Positions 26,131 through 39,700 of a stretch of DNA of 64,000 bases are shown here, piece by piece (position 1 is the first letter of the stretch; every line of letters starts with the position of its first letter). The notes under the pieces were generated by a model. It did no database searches. It saw nothing but the letters and a program-made list of their open reading frames with translations, and was not told the DNA's origin. Both the position numbers and the translations under genes were made by a program. Origin of the DNA: Ampelomyces quisqualis (Eukaryota; Ascomycota; Dothideomycetes; Pleosporales; Phaeosphaeriaceae); contig JAGTXZ010000003.1 in assembly GCA_018398575.1 (NCBI GenBank), positions 1,736,001 through 1,800,000 of the forward strand, read 5' to 3'.

Positions 26131-26317
26131 TGTAATAGGCTAGGCTTTGCCTAGCTCTTTGCCTTCTTAGAAAGAGCTTAGTCTAGCCTTACTACCTCTT
26201 TATAGACTAGCACGCACAGAAGGTATATAAACCCCTTCTGTAACTAGTAGAGAAGCTTAAAAAATATAACTTTTTCTAGCACCTTATTGTTCTATCTTTG
26301 CAGGCTAGCCTCTAACA
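26131..26317 (+). repeat. 3' LTR of gypsy element 1
   Basis: Same length and ends as the 5' copy, preceded by a purine-rich tract (GGAGAGTAAGTAAAAGAG) that would prime plus-strand synthesis and followed by the target duplication CCTAG. Confidence 0.93.
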
Positions 26318-26322
26318 CCTAG

Positions 26323-28599
26323 TACTTTATAGCAATAGGCTATATGTTAAAAGACGTAATAAGACTAAGTATAAGAAAGAAGTAGAAGATTCTAGCAAAG
26401 AGCTAGAGGCCTATTTTAAGACTCTGCCTAATGTTTATAAAGATAATAAAAATAGTAATCTGTATAATAAGAATAGTTAGCGTAAAGATAAGAAGGCTAG
26501 AAATCTAAGTAACAGTACTTAAGAAGAGTTTTTAGACTTAGAGTAATATGTAATTAGCTTTGCTACATTTTATTACCTAATATAGTCTGTTTATTAATGC
26601 CTATTATAGTTAAGTGCTAAAAAATTTGCTTCTATACTAACCTTATCTAATTTTATATATTTAGCCCTAATATTTACTTCTAAATAAACTAGGAAATAGC
26701 GTCCTAGGCAGAACTGCTCCTCTACTCTATTATCTAATTTTAAAATACTTAAAACTCTATACTTATTAGATTTGTCTAACTACCTGCTGTTACTCTCTTT
26801 CTTAAAACCTACTAACTAGTTATTACGTTTTTTTATTACAGCTATAGAGGCAAGTAACCTGCTGCTAACACCTAACAACTTATATTTTAGTGTACCTAAA
26901 ATACTATACAAATTTATATAAGACGCTTTCTAAATCCTAAAATCTAGCCTTTAGAGAATAATCTATATTCTAAAACGCTTAATTTACTACACTAATTATC
27001 GCTAAAACAACGCTAAGGCTATTAGAGTATAAGATGCCTAGTAGCAAAACACTTTATAGGCCTAGAATTAAACTTATACATAACTTTAATAGAACGCAGC
27101 CTAACGCTTAGCGTATATATAGACCTAGTTTAGAAAGTGCGCCTATATATATACTAGCCAGCTATATATATATTGCCTAAACTACAGGTAAGTACTTTAA
27201 CACTTAACTAATTACTATATTAGTACAAAACACTTCTTTAACTACCTTAAGTTACATAAGTGCAAGAGTGTTACTAAGTCTGTTTATCTAAGGCTACCTT
27301 TTCTACTATCTACGCTATAAAATAGATCTCTACGCTAACTATTTACCACCTAAGGATTTAAGAAAGAAATAGTACGCGTGCTTTTTAATAGTAACTAGTT
27401 GTTTTAAACCTTAGAGCAACCTTTATTCTATTACTTTATTTAATTTCTTTAACTAGGCATAATTATCTCTTCTTAGTACAAGTTCTTTCTAATACTTTAA
27501 AACTAATATAAGTAGGTAGCTTAAAACCTCTTCTACAACCTAAGCAGAACAACAAAAATATCTATTGCCCTAAACACCTAGTCTGCTACAAACTACTTTA
27601 GCTTTCTAGCTATTAAAGCCTACTACATTAATATTAGCTAGCAAATAAGAGAGGTCCTATTAGATTTTATCTTATTATAAGAGCGCTATACTAGAGCTTT
27701 AATAGCAGCTAATCTAATACATACACTTAAAAAAACTAACACTACAAAGAGACTTTTAGCTGTTACTTGCAACAATGCCTTAAATAATAGAACTTTTACT
27801 AAGAGTCTTAAAAGCTATCTTGCTAACAAGAGTATTAAATAAAGCGTAAAAGAAAATACTATTCTGTGCCTTACTTATATTATTAACCTTATAGTCTAGG
27901 ATATTATATTACACCTAAGGCTAACAGCCTTACCTAAAATAGAAGAAGCTAAGCAGCTTTAACGTTGCTATGTTTATTAAATTAATAATACAATATTAGT
28001 GCTAAACTTACTTTGCAAGGTATGTAGAGTCCTTTATTATAGTTCTTTATTACGCGCTTACTACTTTTAGATCTAAGTAATCTGTATTGCAATTAATTTA
28101 TTACCCTAGCAATTTAAATAATTCTTAAAAGTATAGTCTAATATACCTACAAATTAACGCCTTTATATAATACAAGATATAAAAACTAGATAGAACTTAA
28201 TATATAATATATGTAAGCAAGCCTACTATCTAGCCTTCTATATTAATAATTAGCTTAAGAAGAAAATTGCACTTAGCTAATTAATCCTAGGTAGTAATAG
28301 TAACAGCTAGGACAACAATTTAGTAGCTAATTTTAAGGACCTAAAAAGACTTTAACTAGCTCTAGCTAAATAGTTGCACTTAAAGGCTATAATCTGTATA
28401 CTAGCAAACTTTAAAACAGCTACTAACAAAATTAGTAAAAATAACACACTACAGGCGCTATGTATATAGATAATGTATAATAGGCTTTTTAACTTCCTAG
28501 ATTAGATAACTACTAAGCTATTAAATAAGGAAGATAAAAGCAGTTGTTAAGAAGAGTAGCCTGCTGTTGTTAGGGCTGTAGCAGAGAAGAGCAAGAAGA
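26323..28599 (+). pseudogene. Degraded transposon coding DNA, probably upstream part of a hAT relic
   Basis: Broken plus-strand reading with protein-like fragments but stops throughout. It leads without a visible boundary into the hAT C-terminal signature at 29108. It was joined to the sequence left of 18913 before gypsy element 1 inserted. Assignment to hAT rests only on continuity with the downstream signature. Confidence 0.4.
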
Positions 28600-29560
28600 A
28601 ATTGTTAAAGTACTATTTATACACAGATAAAGAGTAAAGATACTTATATAATATAGCTACTATTCTTAATCTAAGTTAAAAGCTTTCTATATATAAAGTA
28701 AGTTTTTTTTTATTATATATGTTTATTACGTTGTTAACTGTTACACACAAGAGGATAAGTAGAAATCTAATTTTAAACGTATATATTAGCGTTAGTTCTT
28801 AGAGTATATAAGCTAATATAATAATTAACCTATATAACTCTATAGAGACTACACTCTAGTCTGCTCTGCTTAGCCTTACTAATTCTTTAAAAATTAGTAG
28901 TTTAGAAAGCCTTCTAAACTTATAGTATAGTTAAGTAGAGTAGGTTCTAAGTTGTATAAAGAACTAAACCTAGGTATTAGGCTAGTCTGTGCAAAGGCTC
29001 TCTGCTACCTAAGTACTCTTCTAACAACTAAGAATAAGAAGGAAAATCTAACAAGTATGCTAGTATAGTAGCAGGCTAACGCAGAAACTTACCTACTTCT
29101 AGCCTAGGTAGTAATAGATATACTAGCTATTTAGCTTGCAAAGGTTAGGGTAGAGCGTTCTTTTAATACTGCAAGAGATATTATAAGAGATTAAAGGCAT
29201 AGACTTAAAGCTAAGACAATTTAGATAATTATAGTTGTTAAACACGCAATTACGCACAAGAACAACCTGTTTAGCTTACCTAAACTGCAATTACTAACTC
29301 TAACACATTAACTAAGCGCTAAAACAGTCTAGGACCTATACAAGATTTAGGAACTAGATCCTTATTCTAGCTCTGTTAACACTAGAATAAGGCGCTTTAT
29401 AGATCTAACAAGTAACAAAGAGAATAGTAATAAGAGTAAAGGCAGTAATAAGATAGATTTTGCAACCTCTTCTTTAGGTGCCTATTTAGAGACTTTTGTG
29501 CGTAAAGTGCTTAAGCAGTAGCTACAAAAGAAGAGATTAAAGCCTTTGCGCTACCTTAAC
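28600..29560 (+). pseudogene. hAT transposase relic, C-terminal dimerisation region
   Basis: At 29108-29254 the plus-strand frame reads V-V-I-D-I-L-A-I, stop, L-A-K-V-R-V-E-R-S-F-N-T-A-R-D, then R-H-R-L-K-A-K-T-I and V-V-K-H. This matches the hATC dimerisation signature of fungal hAT transposases (ILAI... VER.F..AR... R..L...T....K). Stops fall within it at positions consistent with CAA/CAG-to-TAA/TAG changes. The terminal repeats and 8-bp duplication expected of hAT elements were not located. The second gypsy element inserted just downstream. Confidence 0.65.
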
Positions 29561-29564
29561 TAGT

Positions 29565-30022
29565 TGTTACAAACCTCTAACAGAGAACACGGGACGTTAT
29601 AAATAAACAAGGGAACAGGTTGCAAGACTTAAACCTGGTGCAGGGACATGGCACGCTAAGCATGTTACGTAACCTTCTTATTAGTCTTATTTGGTCTTAC
29701 TGTTTCTTGCAACAAGAAACTATAAGAATCTACAATAAAGATTAAGAACAATAAGAACTATAAGAAAGACTAAGTATATAGGAACTACAATAAGCCCTTA
29801 TAGATCATTGTGTTTAACTTATGTTTTAACAACTTAAGTTAGTTACATTAAGCTATACAACCTTTGTTACTCTTTTTAAAAAGCCTTAGCCTTTACTGTC
29901 TTAGTAACAATACCCTCTGTATCTAAAGCAACTCTGCACCTATCCGCAAAAACTAACTTTAGCTGTACCCCTAGTCTACACTAGCATTCTTATTGTTTGC
30001 TACTAGACTAACAGTCTTAACA
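29565..30022 (+). repeat. 5' LTR of gypsy element 2
   Basis: 458 bp, begins TGTTACAAACC and ends CTTAACA. About 17 differences from the 3' LTR counted by eye, all of them C/T or G/A. Confidence 0.95.
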
Positions 30023-33000
30023 CTTTGAACACCCTTACAATAAGCAGCAATATTGCAATAGATACACCTAAGTATTCCTAAGTAGGACGACCTAGACTTA
30101 AGGTTAACAAACCTGATCTCTACTATAGAGACTGCAACAAACTTGAGACCTAGATCCTCTAGTTTAACAGGCACTTCTATGTAGAAGATAAGATTAAGAA
30201 CGCAGACAAAGTTATCCTCGCCACAACCTACATAAGAGGCAACGCTAAAAAATAGGTACTTCTAATTATCTAGAAGTATATAGACAATAACATTACAGAC
30301 AAAGACAACACTAACCTTGTAGAAGACTAGCAAGCGTTTAAAACACGCCTGCAACAGATCTTCTTACCCCTTAAAGAATCTGTAATTGCAGAACAGAAAA
30401 TCCAAAGTCTAAAGCAAACCTAATTAACTGCTAACTATACTAACGTTTTTTAACAATACGCTAAACAAATCTAGTGGGACAATACTGCTCTAACGCGCAT
30501 GTATAAGCAAGGCCTTAAGGCTGCTGTACAAGCTAAACTTATACGTAGTAGAACACACATTACTACTCTTAAAGAACTTTAGAATAAAGCTATTTGCCTA
30601 GACAACAAACTCTACAAATTAGCACTTAAAGATAGGTTATACTCCTTACGTCTACTGCAGGGACATAAAGGATTTTGCTTAAACAAAAAACATTAGGGAC
30701 AAACACAACTAAATAAAGAACAACAGCGCTACTACCCTAGACAAGAAACTTATTAACTATGCCTACTAGGAGCATACTTAGGGTATAGACCTAAAGCTAT
30801 GCACTTAGACAACCTTAACAAAGGCCTAGAACAGAAAAGTTACTTAAAGAAACAACTACTAGGAGATAAGCCTAATAAGAACAAGATTACCTGTTACAAC
30901 TGTAACAAGGTTAGACATTATACGCAAGACTGTCGCTCTAAGAACAAAGTTACACGCTAGCTTAACGTGTTAACTAACACTTTAGAGGAAGATGTTAAAG
31001 AATAGATTGTAATTAAGAATTAACCTATTGTCTAAACAACTAATAGACTACTAATAATAGGATAGACAGAAGACACCTCTACTATATTAACTAATAACTA
31101 GGTCTTAACTAACGCTACGTTATCCTACAATTAGGAACAGAACTGTAACATTAAACAATTCTAACAGATAGGACTACTCTTACTGCAAACACAACAAAAC
31201 ATTTACAACTGGTACAACTAAACTAACAAAGTTAACTAAGAATATATAGAACAATGTTACTAATCTTTACAAGCCTATTATACTCTCTAGATAAACAAGT
31301 ACTCTCTAAGTATAGATAGAGTTACAGAGAAAGAATAATCGCTACACCTAGGAAACAGAATCTATAGGACATAGGATTAACAACAGACTACAAAGGTCTA
31401 CAATACTTAGGAAGACTAAGAACTTACACTAGACAAGCTAGACATACACTTATTACTAGCTAGCTCTAAACTAGTACGCTAGAATGCAATAGTTAGAGAA
31501 CTGTGTCTAAAGACAAACGCAGTCAGACTACATAAGACGTGCTGTAACTTACACACAAAGCAGACATGCTATACTAATAATAGATAAGCATTAGTACTAA
31601 GCTCTATGCCTACAGAATACTAGGATAGGAAGGCAAACAAATTGCATCAAATCTTGCTTACAGACAAATACCTACAGGATCCTTGTAATCTAAAACACAG
31701 ACTTCTATTATAAACAGCATGCAACAGCAACTACTGCCTAACGCACTACAGCAGTAAAGTTAACTAATACTTTCTTTAGCAAAAGAGACCTTGTAAGTAC
31801 TAATAGTATAATTGCCCTAAGGATACCTGCGCAAATTATCTATACAACAAACAAATTATAGGAGGTTTTCCTAACGTATTAGAGGAAGAAAGCACATCTA
31901 ACAGAATGCTTGTTAACAGCAACTGCATGAACTACACATAGTAGTTTTGCCTACAACTAGAATGCAAGAAGCATTACAACAACAAAGAAGCCAACAGATA
32001 CAAGAAGAACAAGTCTTTTTTAGAGTTAACCTTAGACTCTAGAGAGATACCTGAAGCTGCAACGCAATTAACTTAGCTAAACTTATTAAACTTATAGTAA
32101 GAGTTAACAGAACAAGAATAAAGGCGCTTTTGGATTTAGGATTGCAAGCAAACTACATTTTAGGTAATGCCTTGTTAAGAGCTAGGCTCTAACTTTGTTA
32201 GAAACAACAATTATATAAACTTTATATTGCAAATAGAGAATAGATGCCTAACAAGTTACTTATTAGATATAAGACTACTACAGAACTTAACATCTAAGGA
32301 ACTAAACAGGAAATATACTTAGACGTCTTTAGATTAGCTGCCTACAACATTATATTAGGACTCCTATAGTTTAGAAAGAATAGCCTACAGGTAGACTAGA
32401 GGAAGGAATCTATCTCTCTAGGGAATCACAACAACATAACAGATTCTAAGCCTACGCATTAGCAGCGTTTAATAGTAGATAAGAAGACAATTAACAATAT
32501 TACTTTAACTAAGACGTAGTTAAAGACACAACTAGTTAACTTAGACAATTAAGGAAAAAATACTAATACGTTACAAGTTTTAGAGAAACGTGTAACTCCT
32601 AACATACCTAAGGAATACAGAAAGTTTAAGAAACTATTCTTAGAAGAAACAGGTCTAGAAGCACTGCCTAAGCATTAGGAGTAGGACCACAAGATCGTCC
32701 TAGAAGAAGGAAAAAGGCTAACCTTTAGACTAATCTACAGATTATTAGAAAAAGAGCTAGAAGCGCTCTAAGAATATATCTAAGTAAACCTAAAGAAAGG
32801 TTTTATTTAAGCATTAGAATTACTAGCTAGATACCTAATTATGTTTGTACTAAAGAAGAACAGCAAACTACAACTATGTATTAACTTTTAGAAACTTAAT
32901 AACATTACAGTTAAGAATTAATACCTACTACCTAACATTTTAGAACTACAGGATTAACTAGCTTATGCAAAGATCTTTACAGCATTAGATCTAAGAGGCG

Positions 33001-35828
33001 CGTACAACCTTATACGCATAAAGAAAGGCAAAGAATAGAAGACAGCGTTTAGAACACGCTACAGCTACTATAAGTACTTAGTAATGCTATTTAGTCTTAC
33101 TAACGCCCTAGCAACGTGTTAAGCACTTATTAACAATGTGCTTAGAGAACACTTTAACATATTTGTTATAGCATACCTTAACAATATCCTTATCTATTTA
33201 AAAAATAAGAAGAAACATACAAAACATGTTTATACAATCTTAACGCTACTAGAAAAGTTCTCTTTAGCAGTAGACTCTAATAAGTGTAAATAGCACTAGG
33301 AAGAAGTAGAATTCCTAGAGTGCATGGTTAGAAAGAACAGAGTACAAATAAGCAAGGACAAGATTAAAGTTGTTAGAGATTAGCTAACGCCTACTACAGT
33401 TAAGGACATCTAATCCTTCCTAGGCTTTGTTAACTTTAATTAACAGTTTATTTAGAACTTCTTACTAATCGCTACGCTACTTACTAAACTTACACAAAAG
33501 GACACACCTTAGAGATAGATAGAAGAACAAAGCTAGGCATTTAAGACGCTTAAAGACGCTTATATAGCACTACCTGTCCTTATTGTATTTAGAAGCAGAG
33601 AACTGCTTAGATTTAAAACTAACGCATTAGATTTAGCAATTGGAATGTGTGCAAAACAAGAATAAGATAGTAAATAGCACCTAATAGCCTACTACTTACA
33701 AAAGTTTACACTACTAGAAGAAAATTACAACGTACACAACAAAGAACTACTTGCAATTGTAGTAGCACTTAAACATTAGAGAATCTACGCAGAGAGTTGC
33801 TTAGATCTTACAATATACTTAGACTACAAAAACCTAACAACCTTTACTACTACTAAAGTACTTAATTAAAGACAAGTACAATAGTTAGAGATGTTAGGGT
33901 AATACAAGTTTAAAATCGTCTACACACCTAAAAAAGACAATAGCAGAGCAGACGCTCTTAGCTAAAGATTAGATATTGCTAGAACTAAAACTATTAACAG
34001 TTTAAGCATCTTTAAAAGACAAAACAACAGATTTCTTAGACTAGCAAGATACATTAACAACTTAACAATAAAGATTAGAATTAATGTCCTAGAAAAACTA
34101 CAGGAATTAATTATACAACAACACTACAATAACACTGTACACAGTTATCTTGGAGTAAGCTAAACTATAGAACTAATTTAACAGAATTACTAGTTTAGAA
34201 ACATAAAGGACAAAATAAGCGCTTACATTAAGAAATGTGCAGACTGTTAACGCAACAAACATAGTACACACGCACCTTACAAAGAAATGCAGCTAATAGA
34301 GCTCCTGACTAAGCCTTAGACTAACATATTAATAGACTTTGTAACAGGACTACTACTGTTAAAAGACCCTGCTACAGGATTAGCCTATAACGCTATTATG
34401 GTTATAGTGGATCGCTTCACTAAATACGCTATAATGCTACCCTTTTAACGAGACTACACAGCTGTTTAGCTAGCGCACGTACTTAAGGATAGACTTATTA
34501 GATACTATGGCATACTAAAGTTAATTATTAGCAATTGAGACAAACTCTTTACGTCAAATTATTAGACTACTTTAATAGCAGAAATTGGGACGCAACAGAA
34601 GCTATTAACAGCTTACTATCCTTAAACTAATAGCTAAACAGAAAGAACAAACAGAACTATAAAAACGTATCTTAAAATATATAGCAACTTGCAGTAGACA
34701 AATTGGGTTTTGCTATTACTAATAGCACAGCTAGCCTACAACAACAAATTGTCTAAAGCTACAGGCAAAACGCTATACTTCGCAAACCACAGACAACATC
34801 CAAATCTCTTTACAAGAATATTACCTAGCCCAAAGGCTAAAGCTGCTATACAGACAGCAGAAGAAATAAAGAAAACCTATATTAAAATAGAAGAACAAAT
34901 ACAACACGCTTAGACACAGAGCATCTTATATGTTAATTAAAAACAAAAAATAGCACCTTAGCTAAAAGAGGGAGATAAGGTGTATCTCTACACCAAAAAT
35001 TTACGCACAAAACAACTAAGCAAAGGACTTGACTACGTTAAAGTCAGACCGTTTTTGATTTCAAAGAGGAACAGACTAGTTACGTATACACTTAAGCTTC
35101 TACTAGATGCAAAAATCCACCCTAGATTCTACGTAAGCCTACTGGAACCAGCTGACCCAGAAACACTGTTACAGCGAACCTTTCGCTATAAACTTAAAGA
35201 AGAAAAAGAATACCTAGTTAAATAGTTAGGATACAACAACTCAGAAAATACATGGAAACCTAAGACAAACCTTACAAATTGCTAACTGCTCCTAACGCAC
35301 TATTACTGTGCTACAGGGCAGAACAAGAACTAGACCCCTCTAAGATTAACAATTAACCTACAGCTTGGTTTAACAATTCTAGAGCATCTAACTCCTCTAG
35401 TATTAGTAGACTAGTATTGAAAATACGCTGCTCTTTGCAACAAAGAGCTAGCTTCTGCTTTTGTATGCAGCGCAGTTTGTTCTAACGCGCGCGCATCTAA
35501 AGTACTACCAACTCTGCTTCTGTCTTATCTATTGCTAACGCAGCTTCTTCCAACTCCTCCTGCTGTTCCAACTCTTTTATTTGTTAGTCTAGCTTTAAAA
35601 AATCTAGCAGCAGGATGTCCTGCGGAACACACTCTTTTGCACCTATAGACTCGCAGTTTCTACACTTCTTGCTTAATAACAATAGCTTGCAAGGCAAGTC
35701 CTTCTAAGAACATTAGGCGCAGGCTACTATAGCAAATAACCCTTTGTTGTTAATACAATTACCTTAAAGACAACAATAATGCACAGCCTAAGAACTTATA
35801 AGAACATAAGAGTAAAAGGAGAGGATAG

Positions 35829-36286
35829 TGTTATAAACCTCTAACAGGGAACACAGGACGTTATAAATAAACAAGGGAACAGGTTGCAAGACTTGGACCT
35901 GGTGCAGAGACATAGCACGCTAAGCATGTTACGTAACCTTCTTATTAGTCTTATTTGGTCTTACTGTTTCTTGCAACAAGAAACTATAAGAATCTACAAT
36001 AAAGATTAAGAACAATAAGAACTATAAGAAAGACTAAGTATATAGGAACTACAATAAGCCCTTATAGATTATTGTGTTTAACTTATATTTTAACAACTTA
36101 AGTTAGTTACATTAAGCTATACAACCTTTGTTACTCTTTTTAGAAAGCCCTAGCCTTTACTGTCTTAGTGACAATACCCTCTGTATCCAAAGCAACTCTG
36201 CACCTATCTGCGAAAACCAACCTTAGCTGTACCCCTAGTCTACACTAGCATTCTTATTGTTTGCTACTAGACTAACAGTCTTAACA
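35829..36286 (+). repeat. 3' LTR of gypsy element 2
   Basis: 458 bp, begins TGTTATAAACC and ends CTTAACA. It is preceded by the polypurine tract AAAAGGAGAGGATAG and followed by CTAGT. Confidence 0.95.
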
Positions 36287-36529
36287 CTAGTTAGCGTAAT
36301 AAAGAATTATAATAAAGAAAAGCTTGCTAGCTAATTAAACACTACTAATTTTAAAAATTGTGTTTCTATACTAAGATTTAGTTTCTATACACTAATTTCA
36401 ATAGATATTACTCTAGTAACGTTTCTAATTTTAAAATTATTCTTTTAGTAAGCTAATTTCCCTTGCTCTACTATATACTAAAGTAACATACTATTTTAGA
36501 GGTTATAGTAAAGAGCGTTGCATAAGTAT

Positions 36530-36715
36530 AACCTAACAGTAGGTAGCTTAACCTAACTATAAACCTAACCTATACCTAGTACCTGTGCAACCTAACTCTA
36601 ACCTATACCTTAGCTCTACTATAACCTAACTTCTACCTTACTCTCTACGCTATTAACTTCTACCTACCTCCTACCTAAAGAGAGGTACTCTCTACCTATT
36701 TACTAGCGTACCTAA
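36530..36715 (+). repeat. CCTAACC-rich, telomere-like tract in the left terminal repeat
   Basis: A run of variants of CCTAACC/CTAACCTA (for example AACCTAACTATAAACCTAACC) without strict periodicity. It resembles degenerate (CCCTAA)n but sits inside a dispersed repeat family, so a telomeric origin is not implied. Confidence 0.6.
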
Positions 36716-39700
36716 AACAAGTTCTTTACAACCAGCCTCTATAAAATTAATAGAATTCTTGCCTCTAAGGATAATGCAGATAATTAATGCTAATTAGATA
36801 AGTAATTACCTGCCTACTACTTCTAGTATTAGAATATGTTTAGTAAGTTAGCAGCTAATTAATTGCCTCTTTATTATTTATACAATTACAAGATTATTCT
36901 TAAAGAACTATTACTAAATGCGTTTAGTCTCCTGTATAAGCAGAATTAGAAGGAGCTTAAAGCTATTAAGGCCTACGTCTAGGAATACCTTTAGAAGAGT
37001 TTTATTAAGGCTAGCTAAAGTTCTTTTACTTTACTTATTCTTTGTATATACAAACTAAATAGAGATATATATATCTGTGTAGACTACTGTAAGATTAATA
37101 CCTTTATACGCAAGAACGTCTATCTAATCCTTTGTATTAATAAGCTACTATTACGTCTCTCTAAAGCTAAGATCTTTACTAAGTTTAACATTAGGGCTGC
37201 TTTTAACAAAATTTGTATAGATCCTGATTCTAAAGAGTATACTACTTTCTAGACCTATTACAGTACCTATAAGTGTAAGATGCTTTCTTTTGGCTTATGC
37301 AATAGACTAGCTACGTATTAGCGCTATATAAATAATGTACTAATTGATTATCTTAATAATTTTTATATTACGTATCTTAATAATATCCTAATCTACTTAG
37401 AGAATATAAACTTATATTAGGAACACGTCTAAAAGGTTCTAGAGCGCCTATGTACTACAGGACTCTAAGTAGATATTTAGAAGAGTAAATTCTATATAAC
37501 CTGCACAAAGTATCTAGGTTATGTTTTAACAAACTAGAGCACTAAAGTTAACTCTAACAAGGTAGAAGTACTCTAAAACTAGGCTAAACTTACTATAGTT
37601 ACTAGCGTTAAGTTATTTCTTAGGTTTGCTAGTTTCTATTAACAATTTATTAAGGATTTCTTTTGTGTAGCTAAACCTATTATAAAGCTTTAGAGTTCTA
37701 CTACCTCTTTTGAATAGACTATAGACTACTAACAGGCTTTTGATTAGATTAAAGCCTTACTTCTAGTAATCTCTATGCTATTACATTTCTACCCTAAGTA
37801 TAATACAAAGTTAGAAACTAACACGTCTAATAGAGTAATAGTAGAAGTACTCTCTTAGAAGTACTCTAATAACAAGTAGTACCCTATAGCGTTCTATAGT
37901 TACGCTCTATCTAGAGCTAAGCTTAATTAGAAAATATATAACAAAAAACTTTTTACTATTCTAAAAGCGTTTAAGAAGTAGAAAGCTAAACTTACTTCTA
38001 TATAGAGCTAAATCTAGGTGTATTTAGATTACTACTTCTTAAAATACTTTATAACTACTAAAGTTCTTAATACACGTTAAGTATAATAGGCAGAGATTAT
38101 TACTTCTTTTAATTTCTATATTAAGTACACGCCTAGTAAGCTTAACAAGTAAGCTAATATCCTAAGCTAAAAAAAACAGGACGTTAGTAAGGTTAAGGCT
38201 ACCTAATAAGATAATAGATCTTATGTACTTCTAGGACCTAAACGCCTAAACCCCTAGGTTAACTCTAAACTAGCTTAGAACTACGTTTATAACTAGCTAA
38301 AGATTAATATATTAGCTATTTTAGTTTACTCTATCAGTACCCTCTTAGACATTAACTCTTTAGAACTAATTAAAGCCCTACTAGTAGAGAATTACTACTT
38401 CTTTAAAGAAGAACGCCTTACGCTACTATAGCTATATTATATCTAAAAAAGACTACTACTTTATTACTTACGCCTTTATGTACCTAGGGATATCCTCTTG
38501 TGTACTTAACTAATTAGAGAGGCTTATAACTAGGTATCTACTGCTTACCTAAGCGCTATAAAGATATATTAGCTCCTAGCTTAGTAATATTACTAGAAAG
38601 GTATAGAGGCTATATATAAACGCTATGTCTGAAACTACGTATCCTATTAAAAATCCTATCTAAGACAGCTCTAATCCTAAGGTTTCCTCTATCTGTTACT
38701 AATTTCTAATAGGCCTATGCAGTATTTGTGTATAAATTTTAAGATATTTCTAATAGATTGTTATAGCTATAATTAAATTATAGTTATTATTAATTGTCTA
38801 TTTAAGTAAGCTATTTCTTTTTCTTGCTACAAAATAATTAATGCTTAAGAAATAGCTTACTTATTTATCTAATAGGTATACTAATTTAGCTACACGCTTA
38901 AAAGCATAGTGTTTAACTGCAGACCCTAGTTTATGTTCTAATTCTAGTCTAAGTTCTGCAAGATCCTAGGCGTGCAACTTAAGCTTTCTATAGCCTACTA
39001 TAAATAAACTAATAGACAAACTAAGATTATAAATAAGTATATTAATTAATAATTAAGGCTCTTTGTATTCTATTACTAGAACAACTAGAGTAACCTCTTG
39101 CTAATAATTAATTAAGCCTAAGCTACGCTACTACACTCTGTAATTAGTATAGCGCTGTACTAGCTTTTGTTTAGATCTAAACTATAACAAAGCTAGGATT
39201 AAGCATTATCTTTTTTAAAATATAAAGATATAAATGTTAAGAATGCTTTAAGCTTAGCTACCTACATGCATAAAGCCTAGTGCACAGCTAAAGATAATAT
39301 AGAAAAGGCATAGTAACAGATAGCTACTAAGGTAAATAAATATTTTTAACCTGTTAATTAAGTAGTAAGTAACAAGGTTTACCTCTTAACCTAAAACTTA
39401 TCTGTTACCTGCCTAAGTTGCAAACTTGCTAAATTGTAAGAAGGCCTCTTTAAAGTTCTAGAACAAGTTAGCTATTTATTCTAACTAAAGCTACCTAAAA
39501 GTTCTAAGATCTATAACGTGTTTGCTCTAGACATCTTTTATAAGAACTCTAACAACTTTTTACTTAGTTAGCTAAGCCTAAACCTATCTAGTATTCTAAT
39601 TTAAGGCGTTAAAGAATAAGAAGTTAAAGAAATCCTAGCTAGCAAGCTATACTACTCTATTCTAAAGTATTGTGTAAAATAGGTAAGCTATAATTCTAAC

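Larger units (their letters stand above)
18918..26317 (+). mobile_element. Ty3/gypsy LTR retrotransposon 1, RIP-inactivated
   Basis: Two 187-bp LTRs (18918-19104 and 26131-26317) start TGTAATAGG and end CTAACA, and the element is flanked by the 5-bp duplication CCTAG (18913-18917 and 26318-26322). A purine-rich tract precedes the 3' LTR. Broken plus-strand coding follows the Ty3/gypsy order. It includes Gag, then a damaged zinc knuckle at 21016-21057 (first Cys and the His both read as Tyr), then a protease signature A-L-V-D-I-G near 21275. Reverse transcriptase spans about 21900-22700 with its catalytic box at 22358-22369 reading Y-L-D-N. RNase H and integrase traces run to about 24600. Dozens of stops show it cannot be active. 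An 845-bp DNA element interrupts Gag at 19979-20823. Confidence 0.93.
29565..36286 (+). mobile_element. Ty3/gypsy chromodomain LTR retrotransposon 2, RIP-inactivated
   Basis: Two 458-bp LTRs flank a 5.8-kb interior, and the element is bounded by the 5-bp duplication CTAGT (29560-29564 and 36287-36291). Gag has an intact CCHC knuckle (30892-30933). Protease reads L-L-D-L-G near 32130. Reverse transcriptase begins near 32600, with F-V-L-K-K-N-S-K-L near 32843 and its catalytic box Y-L-N-N-I-L at 33174-33191, so both aspartates are lost. RNase H is around 33600 and the integrase core around 34320-34560. The integrase tail is at 34980-35225 (I-H-P-R-F-Y-V-S-L-L-E-P). A chromodomain-like end (E-N-T-W-K-P) follows. 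It keeps more CpA than element 1 and so looks younger. Stops in every domain show it is dead. Confidence 0.95.

Noticed and set aside
34710..35225. Two open frames as separate genes
   Set aside because: They are surviving pieces of the integrase tail of gypsy element 2, with stops between them.
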